DNA from: Flavobacteriales bacterium | GTDB lineage: Bacteria; Bacteroidota; Bacteroidia; Flavobacteriales_F; PHOS-HE28 | Direction: 5' to 3' | NCBI GenBank assembly: GCA_016788205.1 | Contig: JAEUTA010000025.1 | Location: 186,001-250,000, forward strand | DNA: 64,000 nucleotides | In this document: positions 28,339 to 37,404 of the stretch, one piece after another | Layout: every line of letters begins with the position of its first letter | How positions within the stretch are numbered: position 1 is the stretch's first letter | Position numbers and translations under genes: made by a program | The notes under the pieces: model-generated | Database searches by the model: none | What the model saw: the letters and a program-made list of their open reading frames with translations, nothing else | What the model was told of the DNA's origin: nothing

Positions 28339-29274
28339 TTACGGCATGAAGACCGGCCATGTGCGTCTGAGCGCATCGCCATGAAGAGAGATCAGATAGA
28401 CGCCTGTTGGAAGCGGGCTAATGGTATTGTTGTCCTGTGCGCCAACACGCTGGGTCAGGATCATGCGGCCTGCAGGATCCGTGATGGTCAGCGACCGCCA
28501 TTCGCCGCGGGGCAATTGAAGCGTTCCCACTGTCGTCATCCTCGGTGGGTCATCGGATAGTCCAACGGTCACCTCATTCTCAAAAAGGATGTCGACGATC
28601 TCCTCATCTGTGAGTCCGAGGTCATAGATGCGTATGTCGTCCAACCAGCCGGAGAACGGTGCCTCTCCGGTGCTGCGTGCGCCGAAGCTCGCCGGTCCTT
28701 CGGGATGGTAACCGTACGTCCCGCTCGCCGTAGTGGAAGCGAGTAGCGAACCGTTCACGTGGATCTTCATGGAGGAGCCCTCGTAGGTGGCGGCGATATG
28801 ATACCACGCACCTGCGAAGAGCGATGCGGGCGCACTGATGAGCTCCGTGGTGGCACTTCCCGTACGCAAACGGAAGCACAAGGCAGTGCCATTGACGAAG
28901 CCGAGCGACCAGATGTGATCCTCATTGGCGGGACCGACGGCCTTCGCTACCAGTGTGCGTTCAGCGCCGGTAACGAAGTCGGGCTTTGCCCATACCGATA
29001 CGCTGAAGCCCGGACCACCGGTGGTTATATCGCAAGGACCGAGGATGATCCGGTCGTTCACACCATCGAAACGGACAGCGCCATCGTGGTGACCGGTGTT
29101 GGGTTCGAACACGGCGCCATACTGGAGAATACCTGGAGGTCCGCCATATTCGGAATGTGCCACGGTGCCTTCCGATTCATCGAGCTTCCAGTGGAAGACG
29201 GCAGGCGTTTGGGGTAAGGCCGCAGACGGGAACAACAAGCCAGCGACCAGAGCAAGAGCATAACGTTCGCACAT
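28339..29274 (-). CDS. Secreted LamG/concanavalin-like protein with T9SS sorting domain
   Basis: This 311-residue exported protein has a short signal peptide (YALALVAGLLFPSAALPQ). A LamG/pentraxin-like jelly-roll domain spans about residues 25-225: VFHWKLDESEGTVAHSE, AVRFDGVNDRIIL, FSVSVWAKPDF, WYHIAATYEGSSMKIHVNG and GWLDDIRIYDLGLTDEEI. A truncated T9SS-like tail follows (LTITDPAGRMILTQR, LPTGVYLISL). It is probably a surface carbohydrate- or protein-binding module. It converges on the protease gene with 24 bases between the stops. Confidence 0.87.
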   Translation of the reverse strand: MCERYALALVAGLLFPSAALPQTPAVFHWKLDESEGTVAHSEYGGPPGILQYGAVFEPNTGHHDGAVRFDGVNDRIILGPCDITTGGPGFSVSVWAKPDFVTGAERTLVAKAVGPANEDHIWSLGFVNGTALCFRLRTGSATTELISAPASLFAGAWYHIAATYEGSSMKIHVNGSLLASTTASGTYGYHPEGPASFGARSTGEAPFSGWLDDIRIYDLGLTDEEIVDILFENEVTVGLSDDPPRMTTVGTLQLPRGEWRSLTITDPAGRMILTQRVGAQDNNTISPLPTGVYLISLHGDALRRTWPVFMP

Positions 29275-29382
29275 GGGACAACGGTGTTGGTTCTCCCGGC
29301 GTTACGCCGCATTCCTCGGGGAGTTCCCCTATTTCGACGGATCACGAACGACAACGATCCATCATCCTCTTCGGATCGCCGA

Positions 29383-30621
29383 TCACACGAAGGCGCGATC
29401 CTCCTGTAGGCATTCGGCCAGCTCGCTGTAAACGGATTTGAGCTTATCCATGGAAGGTGTCTTGCCGGTGTGTTTCAGCATGCGCTGCGCCAGACAACCG
29501 TGCTCGAGTATGTGTGCGATGTGCTGACGGCAGCCTTCACTCAGGTCACCATAGAGTTCCACGAACAGGTGCTGCCACAGCTTTTGAGCGCTCATCTGTT
29601 CCTGCTTCATCAGCCCGAACATGAGCAAGTAGTCCCGGTTCACGATGTTGGCGTTGCCCGCGTCGCGGATCACTTGCAGGAAGAGCGGCAACAGGTCATG
29701 CTCGCTCCAGGCCCGCTGCAGGTAGCTGCTCACCCAACGCCCGCTGGTCAGGGCTTTCAATACGGCCACGATCAGCTCAGCGATGGCGAGGTCGGCACTG
29801 GGGCATTCCTGGATATCGATCACGCGGATCTCGATGGCGCCACGGTCGAAGCGGGCGATGGCACCGCGCGAGTTCGCGAAGTGGTGGTCCATCACGTTCT
29901 CGGTATCATAGGGCGCCATGGCCTGCGCAATGGGGCTGAAGATCTCGCGGTAATAATCCTCCTGCGAGAACACGGCCTCCGGGATCAGCGAGCCCATCAG
30001 CTCCGGCAGTTTCTCCTGGTGATGGAAATACGCCTCCATACGACTGTCGAGGAATCCAGTGGCCTTGCCGTCGAGGATCGGTGAACTGGCGCTGAGGGCA
30101 GGGATGATCGGCAGCAACAAGCGGATGGCCGCATGCAGCTTGCTGAACTCCTCGTCGTTGGCGAATGGCAGGTTGAGGTGCGTGCTCTGCAGATTGCTCC
30201 AACCATGGCCGCGGCAATCGAAGATGCGGTTGTAGAGCGCGTAAACTTCATTGTACTCATGCGGCCAGATCACGGTCTCGGTGAAGGGATCCATGAAAGG
30301 ATGCGCGGCGGTGGGCAGCAACATCGCATTTCGCTTCGCGAGCACGGCGTTGATGGCTTTGATGTCCGCACTGAACTTCTTGCGGAAGGAGGGGATCTTC
30401 TTCGTGGGTTTGGCCGTCTTTAGTTCCACCACGTGGCTCACGAGCTCGTTGCTCCATTCCACGTCACCGCGCTCCACATCGCTGGTGATCTTGCCGGTCA
30501 CGTCCTCGAAAAGCTTGTCCACGATGGGCAGCACCTTCAGCGTATCGCGGTCCACGACCATGTACTCCAGTTCGATGCCGGTGACCTCGAACAGCTTGAA
30601 CTTCTTGGTTTGCGTTGTCAT
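29383..30621 (-). CDS. GCS2-family carboxylate-amine ligase (glutamate-cysteine ligase-like)
   Basis: This 412-residue cytoplasmic protein is of the glutamate-cysteine-ligase type 2 fold, which joins an amino group to a gamma-carboxylate using ATP. Signature blocks are FEVTGIELEYMVVDRDTL, DVEWSNELVSHVVELKT, LLPTAAHPFMDP, STHLNLPF and AIEIRVIDIQECP. It is the last gene of a three-gene operon behind a RimK-like ligase (11-base gap) and a C39-like peptidase. That context argues for synthesis or modification of a small peptide rather than ordinary glutathione production. The natural substrates are unknown. There is no neighbouring glutathione synthetase of the standard type. Confidence 0.88.
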   Translation of the reverse strand: MTTQTKKFKLFEVTGIELEYMVVDRDTLKVLPIVDKLFEDVTGKITSDVERGDVEWSNELVSHVVELKTAKPTKKIPSFRKKFSADIKAINAVLAKRNAMLLPTAAHPFMDPFTETVIWPHEYNEVYALYNRIFDCRGHGWSNLQSTHLNLPFANDEEFSKLHAAIRLLLPIIPALSASSPILDGKATGFLDSRMEAYFHHQEKLPELMGSLIPEAVFSQEDYYREIFSPIAQAMAPYDTENVMDHHFANSRGAIARFDRGAIEIRVIDIQECPSADLAIAELIVAVLKALTSGRWVSSYLQRAWSEHDLLPLFLQVIRDAGNANIVNRDYLLMFGLMKQEQMSAQKLWQHLFVELYGDLSEGCRQHIAHILEHGCLAQRMLKHTGKTPSMDKLKSVYSELAECLQEDRAFV

Positions 30622-30632
30622 TGCGTGAACGG

Positions 30633-32132
30633 TCAGCGCGCGGCTACCGTGGCATTTTGTTGGATACCGAGCTTCTCCTCGATACAGTTCTTCAATGAGC
30701 CGATGATGGCGCGGTAGAGATCATCACCGAGCACCACATCCTCAACTCCGCAGTCGATGTTGGGGCATTCGTTCACCTCGATCACATAAGGTTTGCCTTC
30801 GAACTCCTTCACGTCCACACCGAAGAGCCCACGATCGCCCACGATGGCAAGCACGGCTTTCACCGCAGCATCCACGATGAACTTCGGTGCTTCGTGTACG
30901 GGCATCGTGGCGAAGTCGCCTTCCTGACCCTTCTTCGTATCGCTGCCCCAGTTGTAGATCTGCCAGTGGCCGCGTGCCATGAAGTATTTGCAAGCATAGA
31001 GGGGCTTGCCATCCAGTACCCCGATGCGCCAGTCGAAGTCGCTCGGCATGTACTCTTGGGCGATGGCGAGGTCGCTCTCCTTCAGTATCTCATCGAGATG
31101 TTGCTCAAGCTCTTCCGGCGTCTTCGCCTTCACCACGCCGCGGCTAAAGGTGCTATCGGGCAGCTTCAACACCACGGGGAGGCCGAATTGTTTCGCCACC
31201 TGATCCCGATTCTCACTGTGGACGATCAACGTGCGCGGCGAGGGAACGTCGGCGGCTTCCATCACTTCGGCAAGGAAGACCTTGTTGTTGCACTTCAGGA
31301 TCGCGTCCGGCGCATCGATAACAGCCAGTCCTTCGCTCTGGGCCTTGCGCGCGAACCGGTAGGTATGATCGTTCACGTGCGTGTTCTCGCGGATCAGCAA
31401 TGCGTCATATTCCGCGATGCGGTCGATGTCCTCCGGTCCGAGTATGTCCACATCGAAGCCCATCTGCTCAGCGATCTGACGGAACTTCACTGTGGCGCGT
31501 TTGTTCGAGGGCGATGCCTTGTCCTCCGGATTGATCAGGATGGCCAGATCGTACATACTCCGGTCGAGGCGTGCACCGTCATAGCGCTTCTTGGCGAAGT
31601 AGTCCGCCGCATAGCGCTTCACGTAGTTCAAGTGCTCTTCAGGGATATCGTTGTAGGGAATGGGTTTGATGGAGCGCAATTCCCACTTGCCACTTTCGGT
31701 CTTCACGAAACGCGCACGCAGCAACGGCGCTTGGAAGACCTTGTACAGCTCATGCGCCAGCTTGTCGTACTTCCGGTTCACGTTGCGGCCGAAGTAGATG
31801 CTGAAGATGAACTCGTGCTTGTTCTTCTCCGCGAGGCTGCTTTGGATCACATCATCCAGATCGCGTGAGAGCACTTTCACGATGCTCGGCGACTTCAGGT
31901 CGAGGATGGTCTTGGCACTGGGGATCACCTTCTGGCCACGAGCCTCAGCGAGCAGGCTCACGTAGTAACCACGGCTCTGGTAGCTGTAGCTGCGGGCCAG
32001 GTTGAACACACGCACATTGCGCATACCGGCGAAACGTGGATGCGTGAGGTAGTCCTTCGAGCTCACGACTTCGAAGCCCTTCACACCCAGGTTCCATTCC
32101 TTGGGCTCACGTACGACGATGATCTTCTTCAT
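30633..32132 (-). CDS. RimK-like ATP-grasp ligase with RLAN N-terminal domain
   Basis: This 499-residue enzyme combines an N-terminal RimK-like (RLAN-type) region, residues about 1-180 (ARSYSYQSRGYYVSLLAEARG), with a C-terminal ATP-grasp fold. Visible parts of the latter are LLIRENTHVNDHTYRFARKA, CNNKVFLAEVMEAADVPSP, VLKLPDSTFSRGVVK, AQEYMPSDFDWRIGVLDGKP and the Mg-binding VIEVNECPNIDCGVED. Such ligases add amino acids, often glutamate, to carboxyl ends of peptides or proteins. Its ATG overlaps the stop of the upstream peptidase gene by 4 bases, and the GCS2 ligase follows 11 bases later, so the three probably form one pathway. The acceptor is unknown. Confidence 0.9.
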   Translation of the reverse strand: MKKIIVVREPKEWNLGVKGFEVVSSKDYLTHPRFAGMRNVRVFNLARSYSYQSRGYYVSLLAEARGQKVIPSAKTILDLKSPSIVKVLSRDLDDVIQSSLAEKNKHEFIFSIYFGRNVNRKYDKLAHELYKVFQAPLLRARFVKTESGKWELRSIKPIPYNDIPEEHLNYVKRYAADYFAKKRYDGARLDRSMYDLAILINPEDKASPSNKRATVKFRQIAEQMGFDVDILGPEDIDRIAEYDALLIRENTHVNDHTYRFARKAQSEGLAVIDAPDAILKCNNKVFLAEVMEAADVPSPRTLIVHSENRDQVAKQFGLPVVLKLPDSTFSRGVVKAKTPEELEQHLDEILKESDLAIAQEYMPSDFDWRIGVLDGKPLYACKYFMARGHWQIYNWGSDTKKGQEGDFATMPVHEAPKFIVDAAVKAVLAIVGDRGLFGVDVKEFEGKPYVIEVNECPNIDCGVEDVVLGDDLYRAIIGSLKNCIEEKLGIQQNATVAAR

Positions 32133-32830
32133 AACGGGTCCTTCGAAATGATCAGCAGGTTGGCATCGTAGGTCACGATACCCAGCATGATCGCATTGAT
32201 GAGGCGGCCGACGGGAACGTGGTAGTACAGGTCCTTGCTATAGGGGTTGTCCTGGTAAGGGTCCGCCACCATCACCTGCTTGCGGTCCATGCCGCAGAGC
32301 ACCACGAAATGGCCCATCGGTTTGCCGCGCAGGTCGTCGTAGATGCTCTCGCCGTTGCTACCGCTGTACTCGCGTTTACTCTTGTACAGGTAGGTTGCGC
32401 TGAGGCCGGTCAATACGGGCAGGTCGCGATCGAAGTAGTCCTGCAGCAGGGCAGGGGACGGATCGTCGAAGCGCACCTCGCCGCCTTCCTTGATGAAACG
32501 CGAATAGGCCAGGCACGTGGCGTGCAGCTTCTTGCTGTCCTTGAACTTCGTTTGTGCCAGCAGCTTCTTGCGCAGTTGATCGGGAGGAAGACCATCCCAC
32601 GAAGGGTCGAAAACGCGTAGGTTGTAGGTGTGGATGCGCACATTGAAGCCGTTCTTCAACGCGTGTATGCCGAGGAAGACAGCGAGCGTGCCGCCATCCT
32701 TCAGGAAGTGCACCTCTTCGATCACCTGCTCCAACGGCAGCTTCAAGCCCAGGGACGTGTACACCGCGTGCAGGGCCGTGGGGCCGCAGGTGCTGTCGTC
32801 GGGTTGGGCGAGTATGCGGATGGGGCGCAT
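32129..32830 (-). CDS. C39-like papain-fold peptidase
   Basis: This 233-residue cytoplasmic protein has the catalytic set of a C39-like cysteine peptidase: Gln9 and Cys15 in AQPDDSTCGPTAL, His174 in KPMGHFVVLCG, and Asp190 in VMVADPYQDN. Unlike bacteriocin-transport peptidases it has no ABC-transporter or membrane domain. It is the first gene of the operon with the RimK-like and GCS2 ligases (4-base overlap). It might process the peptide or protein those ligases modify, or hydrolyse or transfer the bond they make. A CACCTTTG -7-like element sits at 32871-32864. Confidence 0.88.
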   Translation of the reverse strand: MRPIRILAQPDDSTCGPTALHAVYTSLGLKLPLEQVIEEVHFLKDGGTLAVFLGIHALKNGFNVRIHTYNLRVFDPSWDGLPPDQLRKKLLAQTKFKDSKKLHATCLAYSRFIKEGGEVRFDDPSPALLQDYFDRDLPVLTGLSATYLYKSKREYSGSNGESIYDDLRGKPMGHFVVLCGMDRKQVMVADPYQDNPYSKDLYYHVPVGRLINAIMLGIVTYDANLLIISKDPL

Positions 32831-32882
32831 GGGGTCGATCGCCGGTCAACAGCGAACGTGGAACAAAGGTGCGGGTGCGTTA

Positions 32883-32907
32883 TCCGGGGATCAAGTGGAT
32901 CCCCGGA
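32883..32907. terminator. Perfect 10-bp hairpin between two minus-strand transcription units
   Basis: TCCGGGGATC, loop AAGTG, GATCCCCGGA. It lies 67 bases after the stop of the 778-residue gene and upstream of the peptidase promoter, where a terminator would be expected. There is no U-tract on either side, so it could equally be a non-terminating structure. Confidence 0.45.
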
Positions 32908-32974
32908 ATGCCCTTCACGATCCGGTGTTGACAGCCATGCACTTAGCTGATCAGCCGATCTGCTGGTTGGGGCC

Positions 32975-35311
32975 TTACCTGTACCGCCTCACATAGTCCG
33001 AGTAATGCCTGCACTCGATGATGTCCCGGTACGCCTGCTGGCTCTTCGCATCGGTGAGCTGGTCCAAGTAAGGAGGCTCCGGGCCTACGGGGTCATCGAA
33101 GTGCTGGTATTCCCCCCAGTTGTATTCGCATTGTTCGGCCATCATGCAGGCCATGGCTTTCAGCACGGGGTCCTTGGCCGCCTGCATGGCCTTCAGGTAG
33201 TGCTCCTTCGCTCGTACACAGCCGAAATAGTCATCGTCCCCGGGTGTGTTGTACTGCGGGTCGGGTTCGTACCAACCGCTCATATCGTGTATGCTCCAAG
33301 CGATCCGGGAGAGGCCCCAATATTTCCCGTACCAGCTCATGCTGAAGTAGGCATTACCGAGGAGGTAGTTGTTCAACGCGCGCTTGTTGGGGTCGCGAGC
33401 GGCTTCCTTTTCCAGTGCTACCATACGTTCCAGGATGCTCCGGCGCGTGTAACGCACGCTGTCGGTCTTATTGTAGTTGTGCGGATCCTCGATGTTCACC
33501 ACGAAAGGGTCATCATCCTTGAATAGGTCGTGCTCATAGCCTTCCCAATAGGTCGGTGCCACCTGGCGATAGGTAGCAGCCGCTTCTTCCAGCCGGTCCT
33601 CGCGCACGTACCACATCGCCTTGTAGTCCAAGAGCTGGTCGCGCGTCAGCCGGTTCTGCCGGAAGTATTCCTCGGTTTGTTCCCAGTCAGCGGGACGCTC
33701 ATCGGTGCCAGTAAGATAGCGCTCGAAAAGTGTCTTGTCGGGCTTGTCCAGTAGGGCGATCAGGCGGTCGTAGTCGTCCGGCGTTGCCAGTTCGAAAGCG
33801 ACGTGCCGGGCGTTCTTGTTCCAGTACACGGGCACCATGCTCCCGTAGGCGCGGTTGGTGCGGGCCAGTAAGAATAGCCCCTCGGTGCCTTGCCCTCGGC
33901 TGATGAGCTTCTTGCCCAGGTAGAGGTGGAGCTGGCCTAGTAGGTCGCTTCGTTCGGCCTGTAGTTCTGGTGCGGTGTTCACGAGCTGAACAAGCGCGAG
34001 GATGTCATTTCGTGTCCGATCCGTGAGCCGTTCGGTGGCCATGATGCCAGCGAGCAACACATCGAGCCGTGCCTGGGCGCGTATGGCGCCTGCCGCATTG
34101 GTATCATCGGCCAAGGTGGTCAGCATATGCTGGCAGGCCCCATGCGCCCCCGACACGTAGCTGAGGTGACCATCCAACAGCCGCAGCAGGCGGCGGTCAT
34201 CGGGCGTGGCTTGTTGTGCGATGCGGCGGATGAACGCTTGAACCTCTTTCAAATAGTTCATGTCCGCGCGCCACACATCCTCGGCGGAGACACCTTCTTC
34301 TTCTTCACCCCATTGCTTGATCGCCGCCTTGTAGTCCGTCAGTTCCGGCGTCAACAGCCAATCCTCCAGTTTATTCACCTCGCGGGTGAGCAGAAGCGGC
34401 AGGTGCTCGTTGCCGGGGTCGTGCGTGGCAATGCGTTCCAGATCCTCCAGTGCCCGGCCGGGGTGTTGCAGGTCACGCATCACCAACAGGGCGGCGCGTT
34501 GCTTGTCGTTCGTGGCACGTAGCCTGTAGCACTCCATCTCTGGGTCGGCGAACAGCTGCACCATGCGGAACTGCTTATCCGTGGCTCGGTCGAAACAATC
34601 GGCGAAGGCGAGGAAGCGCTGCGGGTCGGGCAGCATGTTGGCGAGATAGAAGGCTGCCGTGGGTTCCATCCACGAGGTCTCGCGCAAGGGTGCGAGGTAC
34701 TTCTCGTAGATAGGCCGCACCGGCAGGTCGGTCCGTTCCGGATCATGCGCGTAGTGCGCCAGTCGTACCAATTGGAAGGCGAGCCGTGCACGCAACTGCG
34801 GATGGTCGGCACGTCGCAAGTGCTTCACACCTTCGTCCCAAGCTTTGCGTATGCCGTTGCCGTCGTGCGCGATGAAGCCCCACGGATCATCGCTGTTCAC
34901 CAGTTGCTCGCAGCGCTTGGCATAGCCGATGTACTCCGGCCAGCCCTTCTTCATTTCCTTCAATCGCACCAGGAAGGGGTTGCTGCGGAAGAGCGAGTCC
35001 TCGTGCTTCTCGAAGAAGTCCAGATCCAGCCCATAAAGCACTTGCTCCATGGGTTCGCTAGGCACATCGTTGCCGATCACCGCCTGCCATTCCTTGATGT
35101 TCGCCGCATAGGGGAGTTGCGTGATCTCGTCGTAGTCCGGCCCGTTGAGGGTCTCGGTCGTGAAGTAGAACGCATGCAACGGACGCGCCCCGGCCAGTTC
35201 CGGCTGCAACAGCCAGAAGCGGTATTCTTCCGCATAGAAGTCCCATCCGCAACTGTTCAAGCGAACGGGTTGTAGCGCCAGCGAAAGGCCGAAGAGGAGC
35301 AGGCGTTTCAT
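32975..35311 (-). CDS. Exported hypothetical protein, second gene of a coupled pair
   Basis: This 778-residue protein starts at an ATG overlapping the stop of the upstream gene by 4 bases, which excludes a longer upstream reading. It has a signal peptide (RLLLFGLSLALQPVRLNSC). The mature N-terminus reads CGWDFYAEEYRFWLLQPELA, with a Cys that could be lipidated although the lipobox is poor. The rest is helix-rich, with many aromatic and acidic residues and TPR-like stretches (ALDSLIRSQGTEGLFLLAR-type spacing is only suggestive). No catalytic motif was found. Both genes of the pair are exported and probably work together at the cell envelope. Confidence 0.82.
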   Translation of the reverse strand: MKRLLLFGLSLALQPVRLNSCGWDFYAEEYRFWLLQPELAGARPLHAFYFTTETLNGPDYDEITQLPYAANIKEWQAVIGNDVPSEPMEQVLYGLDLDFFEKHEDSLFRSNPFLVRLKEMKKGWPEYIGYAKRCEQLVNSDDPWGFIAHDGNGIRKAWDEGVKHLRRADHPQLRARLAFQLVRLAHYAHDPERTDLPVRPIYEKYLAPLRETSWMEPTAAFYLANMLPDPQRFLAFADCFDRATDKQFRMVQLFADPEMECYRLRATNDKQRAALLVMRDLQHPGRALEDLERIATHDPGNEHLPLLLTREVNKLEDWLLTPELTDYKAAIKQWGEEEEGVSAEDVWRADMNYLKEVQAFIRRIAQQATPDDRRLLRLLDGHLSYVSGAHGACQHMLTTLADDTNAAGAIRAQARLDVLLAGIMATERLTDRTRNDILALVQLVNTAPELQAERSDLLGQLHLYLGKKLISRGQGTEGLFLLARTNRAYGSMVPVYWNKNARHVAFELATPDDYDRLIALLDKPDKTLFERYLTGTDERPADWEQTEEYFRQNRLTRDQLLDYKAMWYVREDRLEEAAATYRQVAPTYWEGYEHDLFKDDDPFVVNIEDPHNYNKTDSVRYTRRSILERMVALEKEAARDPNKRALNNYLLGNAYFSMSWYGKYWGLSRIAWSIHDMSGWYEPDPQYNTPGDDDYFGCVRAKEHYLKAMQAAKDPVLKAMACMMAEQCEYNWGEYQHFDDPVGPEPPYLDQLTDAKSQQAYRDIIECRHYSDYVRRYR

Positions 35312-36492
35312 CGTTCGGTGGTGTCGATCGGGACGAACAATACAGCGGTATCCGGCGCGATCCAAGCGGTGTCGGTCACAGGCGCTGAATCGTCCATTGG
35401 TGTGTCGTTGGTGTAATAGCCGCTATATCGAAGCGTGCCGAACATTGTGAAGCCCGTCTTCACATCGCCGGGGGCCAGGCGCTGGAAGGTGCTGGCACCA
35501 GCCTCGAAATAGGCCACGGCCAGTGTGTCGCTGTTCACCGCAGTGCGAGCCAGTTCTGTCACCTGCGCGATCAGTTCGGGGGTGATGGTCTCCGTGCGGA
35601 TCTCATCGCCAAGATGTAGCTCCGGCATGGCCTTGTTGTCCTCGTTCACCACTTGGAGCACGCCATGTGTCTCACCGCTCAAGAGGCCGGCGTTCATCGC
35701 ATCATACACCTGTTCTTGCTTCAGGATACCCACGAACGCACCCTTTCGGAACTGCACACCCCAGGAGAACGCAGGCAGGCCGATATCCAGTGGCAAGGGG
35801 TAGGGCTTCGTGCTGGCGAAATACGGTTCGGCCGTAGCGCGATCGAAAATGGAGTTGACGTTCCCCGGTGCCGTGATGTTACCGACGTTGTACGGCATGA
35901 GCATGCCGCGATCTGCCGGTGGTACGCCGCTCTTTTTCGGTTGTGCATATTGGTGAAGTCGGATCGTGGCGGTCAAAGGCAGATCGAGGCTGTCGTTCAT
36001 GATGCGCGTGAGGCGGAAGAACTTTGCCTTGGTCTTCGCGCTCCAGTCGCAATCCACCATCACACCGTGGATCTTGACCGGACATTCCATCCGCAACTTG
36101 CGCAACAGGTTAGCGGCAAGTTCATCAACCTCCTTCTCGGAGATCTTCAGGAACGTGTTGTTGGTGATGTAGATGCATGGCACCAGTTCCACGCGGTCGG
36201 TCCATTCGCCGCCCAGGTCGGAGTAATTCTTCCATTGGTAGGGCACGTTCACCGAAGAAACCGGATGTGCCCCGTGCGCCGAGTTCCAGTCGATGTCCAA
36301 CAATTTCATGTACACGCGCTGGATCTGGTCGCGCTGGATGGCCTGCGCTTCTTCTCCCTCCAGCCAATAGGCATTACGCCAGCGGAATACGGAAGGGATC
36401 ACCACCGACGGCGGCATCTCTTCGCGCAATGCCGCATAGGTGAGCAGGGGGGGCAGGACCACGAGCGGTACCCAGCGGAGGAAGCGAAGCAT
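35308..36492 (-). CDS. Exported hypothetical protein, possible TIM-barrel (DUF3142-like)
   Basis: This 394-residue protein has one N-terminal hydrophobic segment (RFLRWVPLVVLPPLLTYAAL). The body contains PSVFRWRNAYWL, VYMKLLDIDWN, KIHGVMVDCDWSAKTKAKFF and LTATIRLHQYAQPK. The order (strand, acidic turn, helix, then a strand ending in an Arg/His-rich segment and MLMPYNVGN) reminds me of secreted TIM-barrel proteins of the DUF3142 kind, but this is a weak resemblance. The next gene starts within its stop codon (4-base overlap), so the two are translationally coupled. Confidence 0.8.
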   Translation of the reverse strand: MLRFLRWVPLVVLPPLLTYAALREEMPPSVVIPSVFRWRNAYWLEGEEAQAIQRDQIQRVYMKLLDIDWNSAHGAHPVSSVNVPYQWKNYSDLGGEWTDRVELVPCIYITNNTFLKISEKEVDELAANLLRKLRMECPVKIHGVMVDCDWSAKTKAKFFRLTRIMNDSLDLPLTATIRLHQYAQPKKSGVPPADRGMLMPYNVGNITAPGNVNSIFDRATAEPYFASTKPYPLPLDIGLPAFSWGVQFRKGAFVGILKQEQVYDAMNAGLLSGETHGVLQVVNEDNKAMPELHLGDEIRTETITPELIAQVTELARTAVNSDTLAVAYFEAGASTFQRLAPGDVKTGFTMFGTLRYSGYYTNDTPMDDSAPVTDTAWIAPDTAVLFVPIDTTER

Positions 36493-36659
36493 GGTGGTGG
36501 GAATGGAACGCGGGAACGAAGATCAAATTTCGGGCCGGGGAATCGTTCTACCCGAGAAGCACGTAGCTCACAGCGGAATTCACGCTCAGGGGTCGTTGCT
36601 GGGTTCGCTCGGAGCGCGCTGTCGACATCGCCTCGGTGCCGCTGCGGTGGATGCCGCCG

Positions 36660-37340
36660 CTAGTCCTCTTTCCGGGAGGTCTGCCTGCCCGCGAAAGCCA
36701 CACTGACGTCCAGCACGGCGCGATCCGTAGTAGCGTAAATACGCTGTGCGGCATCGGGCGCAATGGTGAAGGTGCCCGTGTTGGTGCCGAAGGCAGGTAG
36801 TAACCCCAGATCTGGTCCAAAGGCGAAGCACGGCAGTCGCAGGTTCTGTCTGCCCTGACCTGTCAGGACCACACCGGGGTGGACATGCCCGCCGATCACA
36901 TAACAGCCCGGCCGCTCGACCGGGTCGTGGCTGAAGACGAATGGGCCTTCTTCCAAGGTGTCATGGCACACCTGTAGGCCCGCATCCGCATAGCGTCTGT
37001 CCGCGAGAATATCGTGGTTGCCTTGTACAAGGTGCAATCGAGCGTGTTGGCACGAAGCCCAGTCCTCGAAAAGCTCCCAGCTACGATTGTGGCTGCTGTG
37101 AAACAGGTCACCGAGGATCAGTAGGCGCTCGGGGGTGAAGAAGTGAAGCAACGAATCGAGCCGTTGCAAGGTGGCCGTATCGTGACCCTCGGGCAATGGT
37201 ACACCCGCCTTGCGGAAATGCGCTGCCTTGCCCAAGTGGAGGTCGCTCACGATAAGCCAGCTCAGCCGTTCCCAATAGATGGCACGGTGGGGGTGAAGTA
37301 CCAATCGTTCGCCAGCGACGTCTATTTCGGCGGAGAGCAT
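36660..37340 (-). CDS. pdeM: Ligase-associated DNA damage response endonuclease PdeM
   Basis: This 226-residue calcineurin-like metallophosphoesterase belongs to the ligase-associated DNA repair set whose other members (exonuclease, ligase, DEXH helicase) are 10-17 kb away in this window. Metal-binding motifs are SDLHLGKAAHF, LGDLFHSS, GNHD and GGHVHPG, in the normal order. The protein is complete, with the expected GAGRQ-region and FAFGPDLGLLPAFG. Its first 40 codons lie in a 138-base segment duplicated at 38354-38491. This intact copy is therefore cut off from the GNAT gene that probably preceded it and must use a promoter in the inserted 1-kb segment. Confidence 0.93.
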   Translation of the reverse strand: MLSAEIDVAGERLVLHPHRAIYWERLSWLIVSDLHLGKAAHFRKAGVPLPEGHDTATLQRLDSLLHFFTPERLLILGDLFHSSHNRSWELFEDWASCQHARLHLVQGNHDILADRRYADAGLQVCHDTLEEGPFVFSHDPVERPGCYVIGGHVHPGVVLTGQGRQNLRLPCFAFGPDLGLLPAFGTNTGTFTIAPDAAQRIYATTDRAVLDVSVAFAGRQTSRKED

Positions 37341-37354
37341 GGGGGTAAGGTAAT
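37217..37354 (+). repeat. Direct repeat copy A, containing the 5' end of pdeM
   Basis: 138 bases that recur at 38354-38491 in the same orientation with two mismatches (37320 region: GACG/GATG; after the start codon: GGGG/GGCG). This copy is joined to the complete pdeM gene. Confidence 0.95.
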
Positions 37355-37404
37355 CGCTCCAAACCTATGGTCTTATCTACGAGAAGAACGTCATGCAGGA
37401 TGCT

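Noticed and set aside
28318-28365. 9-bp inverted repeat (CGCACATGG/CCATGTGCG) at the junction of the protease and LamG genes
   Set aside because: The loop is 30 bases, the right arm lies in the LamG coding sequence and there is no U-tract; likely chance.
30894-31868. Plus-strand frame opposite the RimK-like ligase
   Set aside because: Antisense to a clear ATP-grasp gene, no motif of its own.
32883-32907. Copy of the palindromic element found in the helicase and exonuclease genes
   Set aside because: The stem sequence (TCCGGGGATC) and loop differ, and the flanking CACCCG is absent; treated as an independent hairpin.
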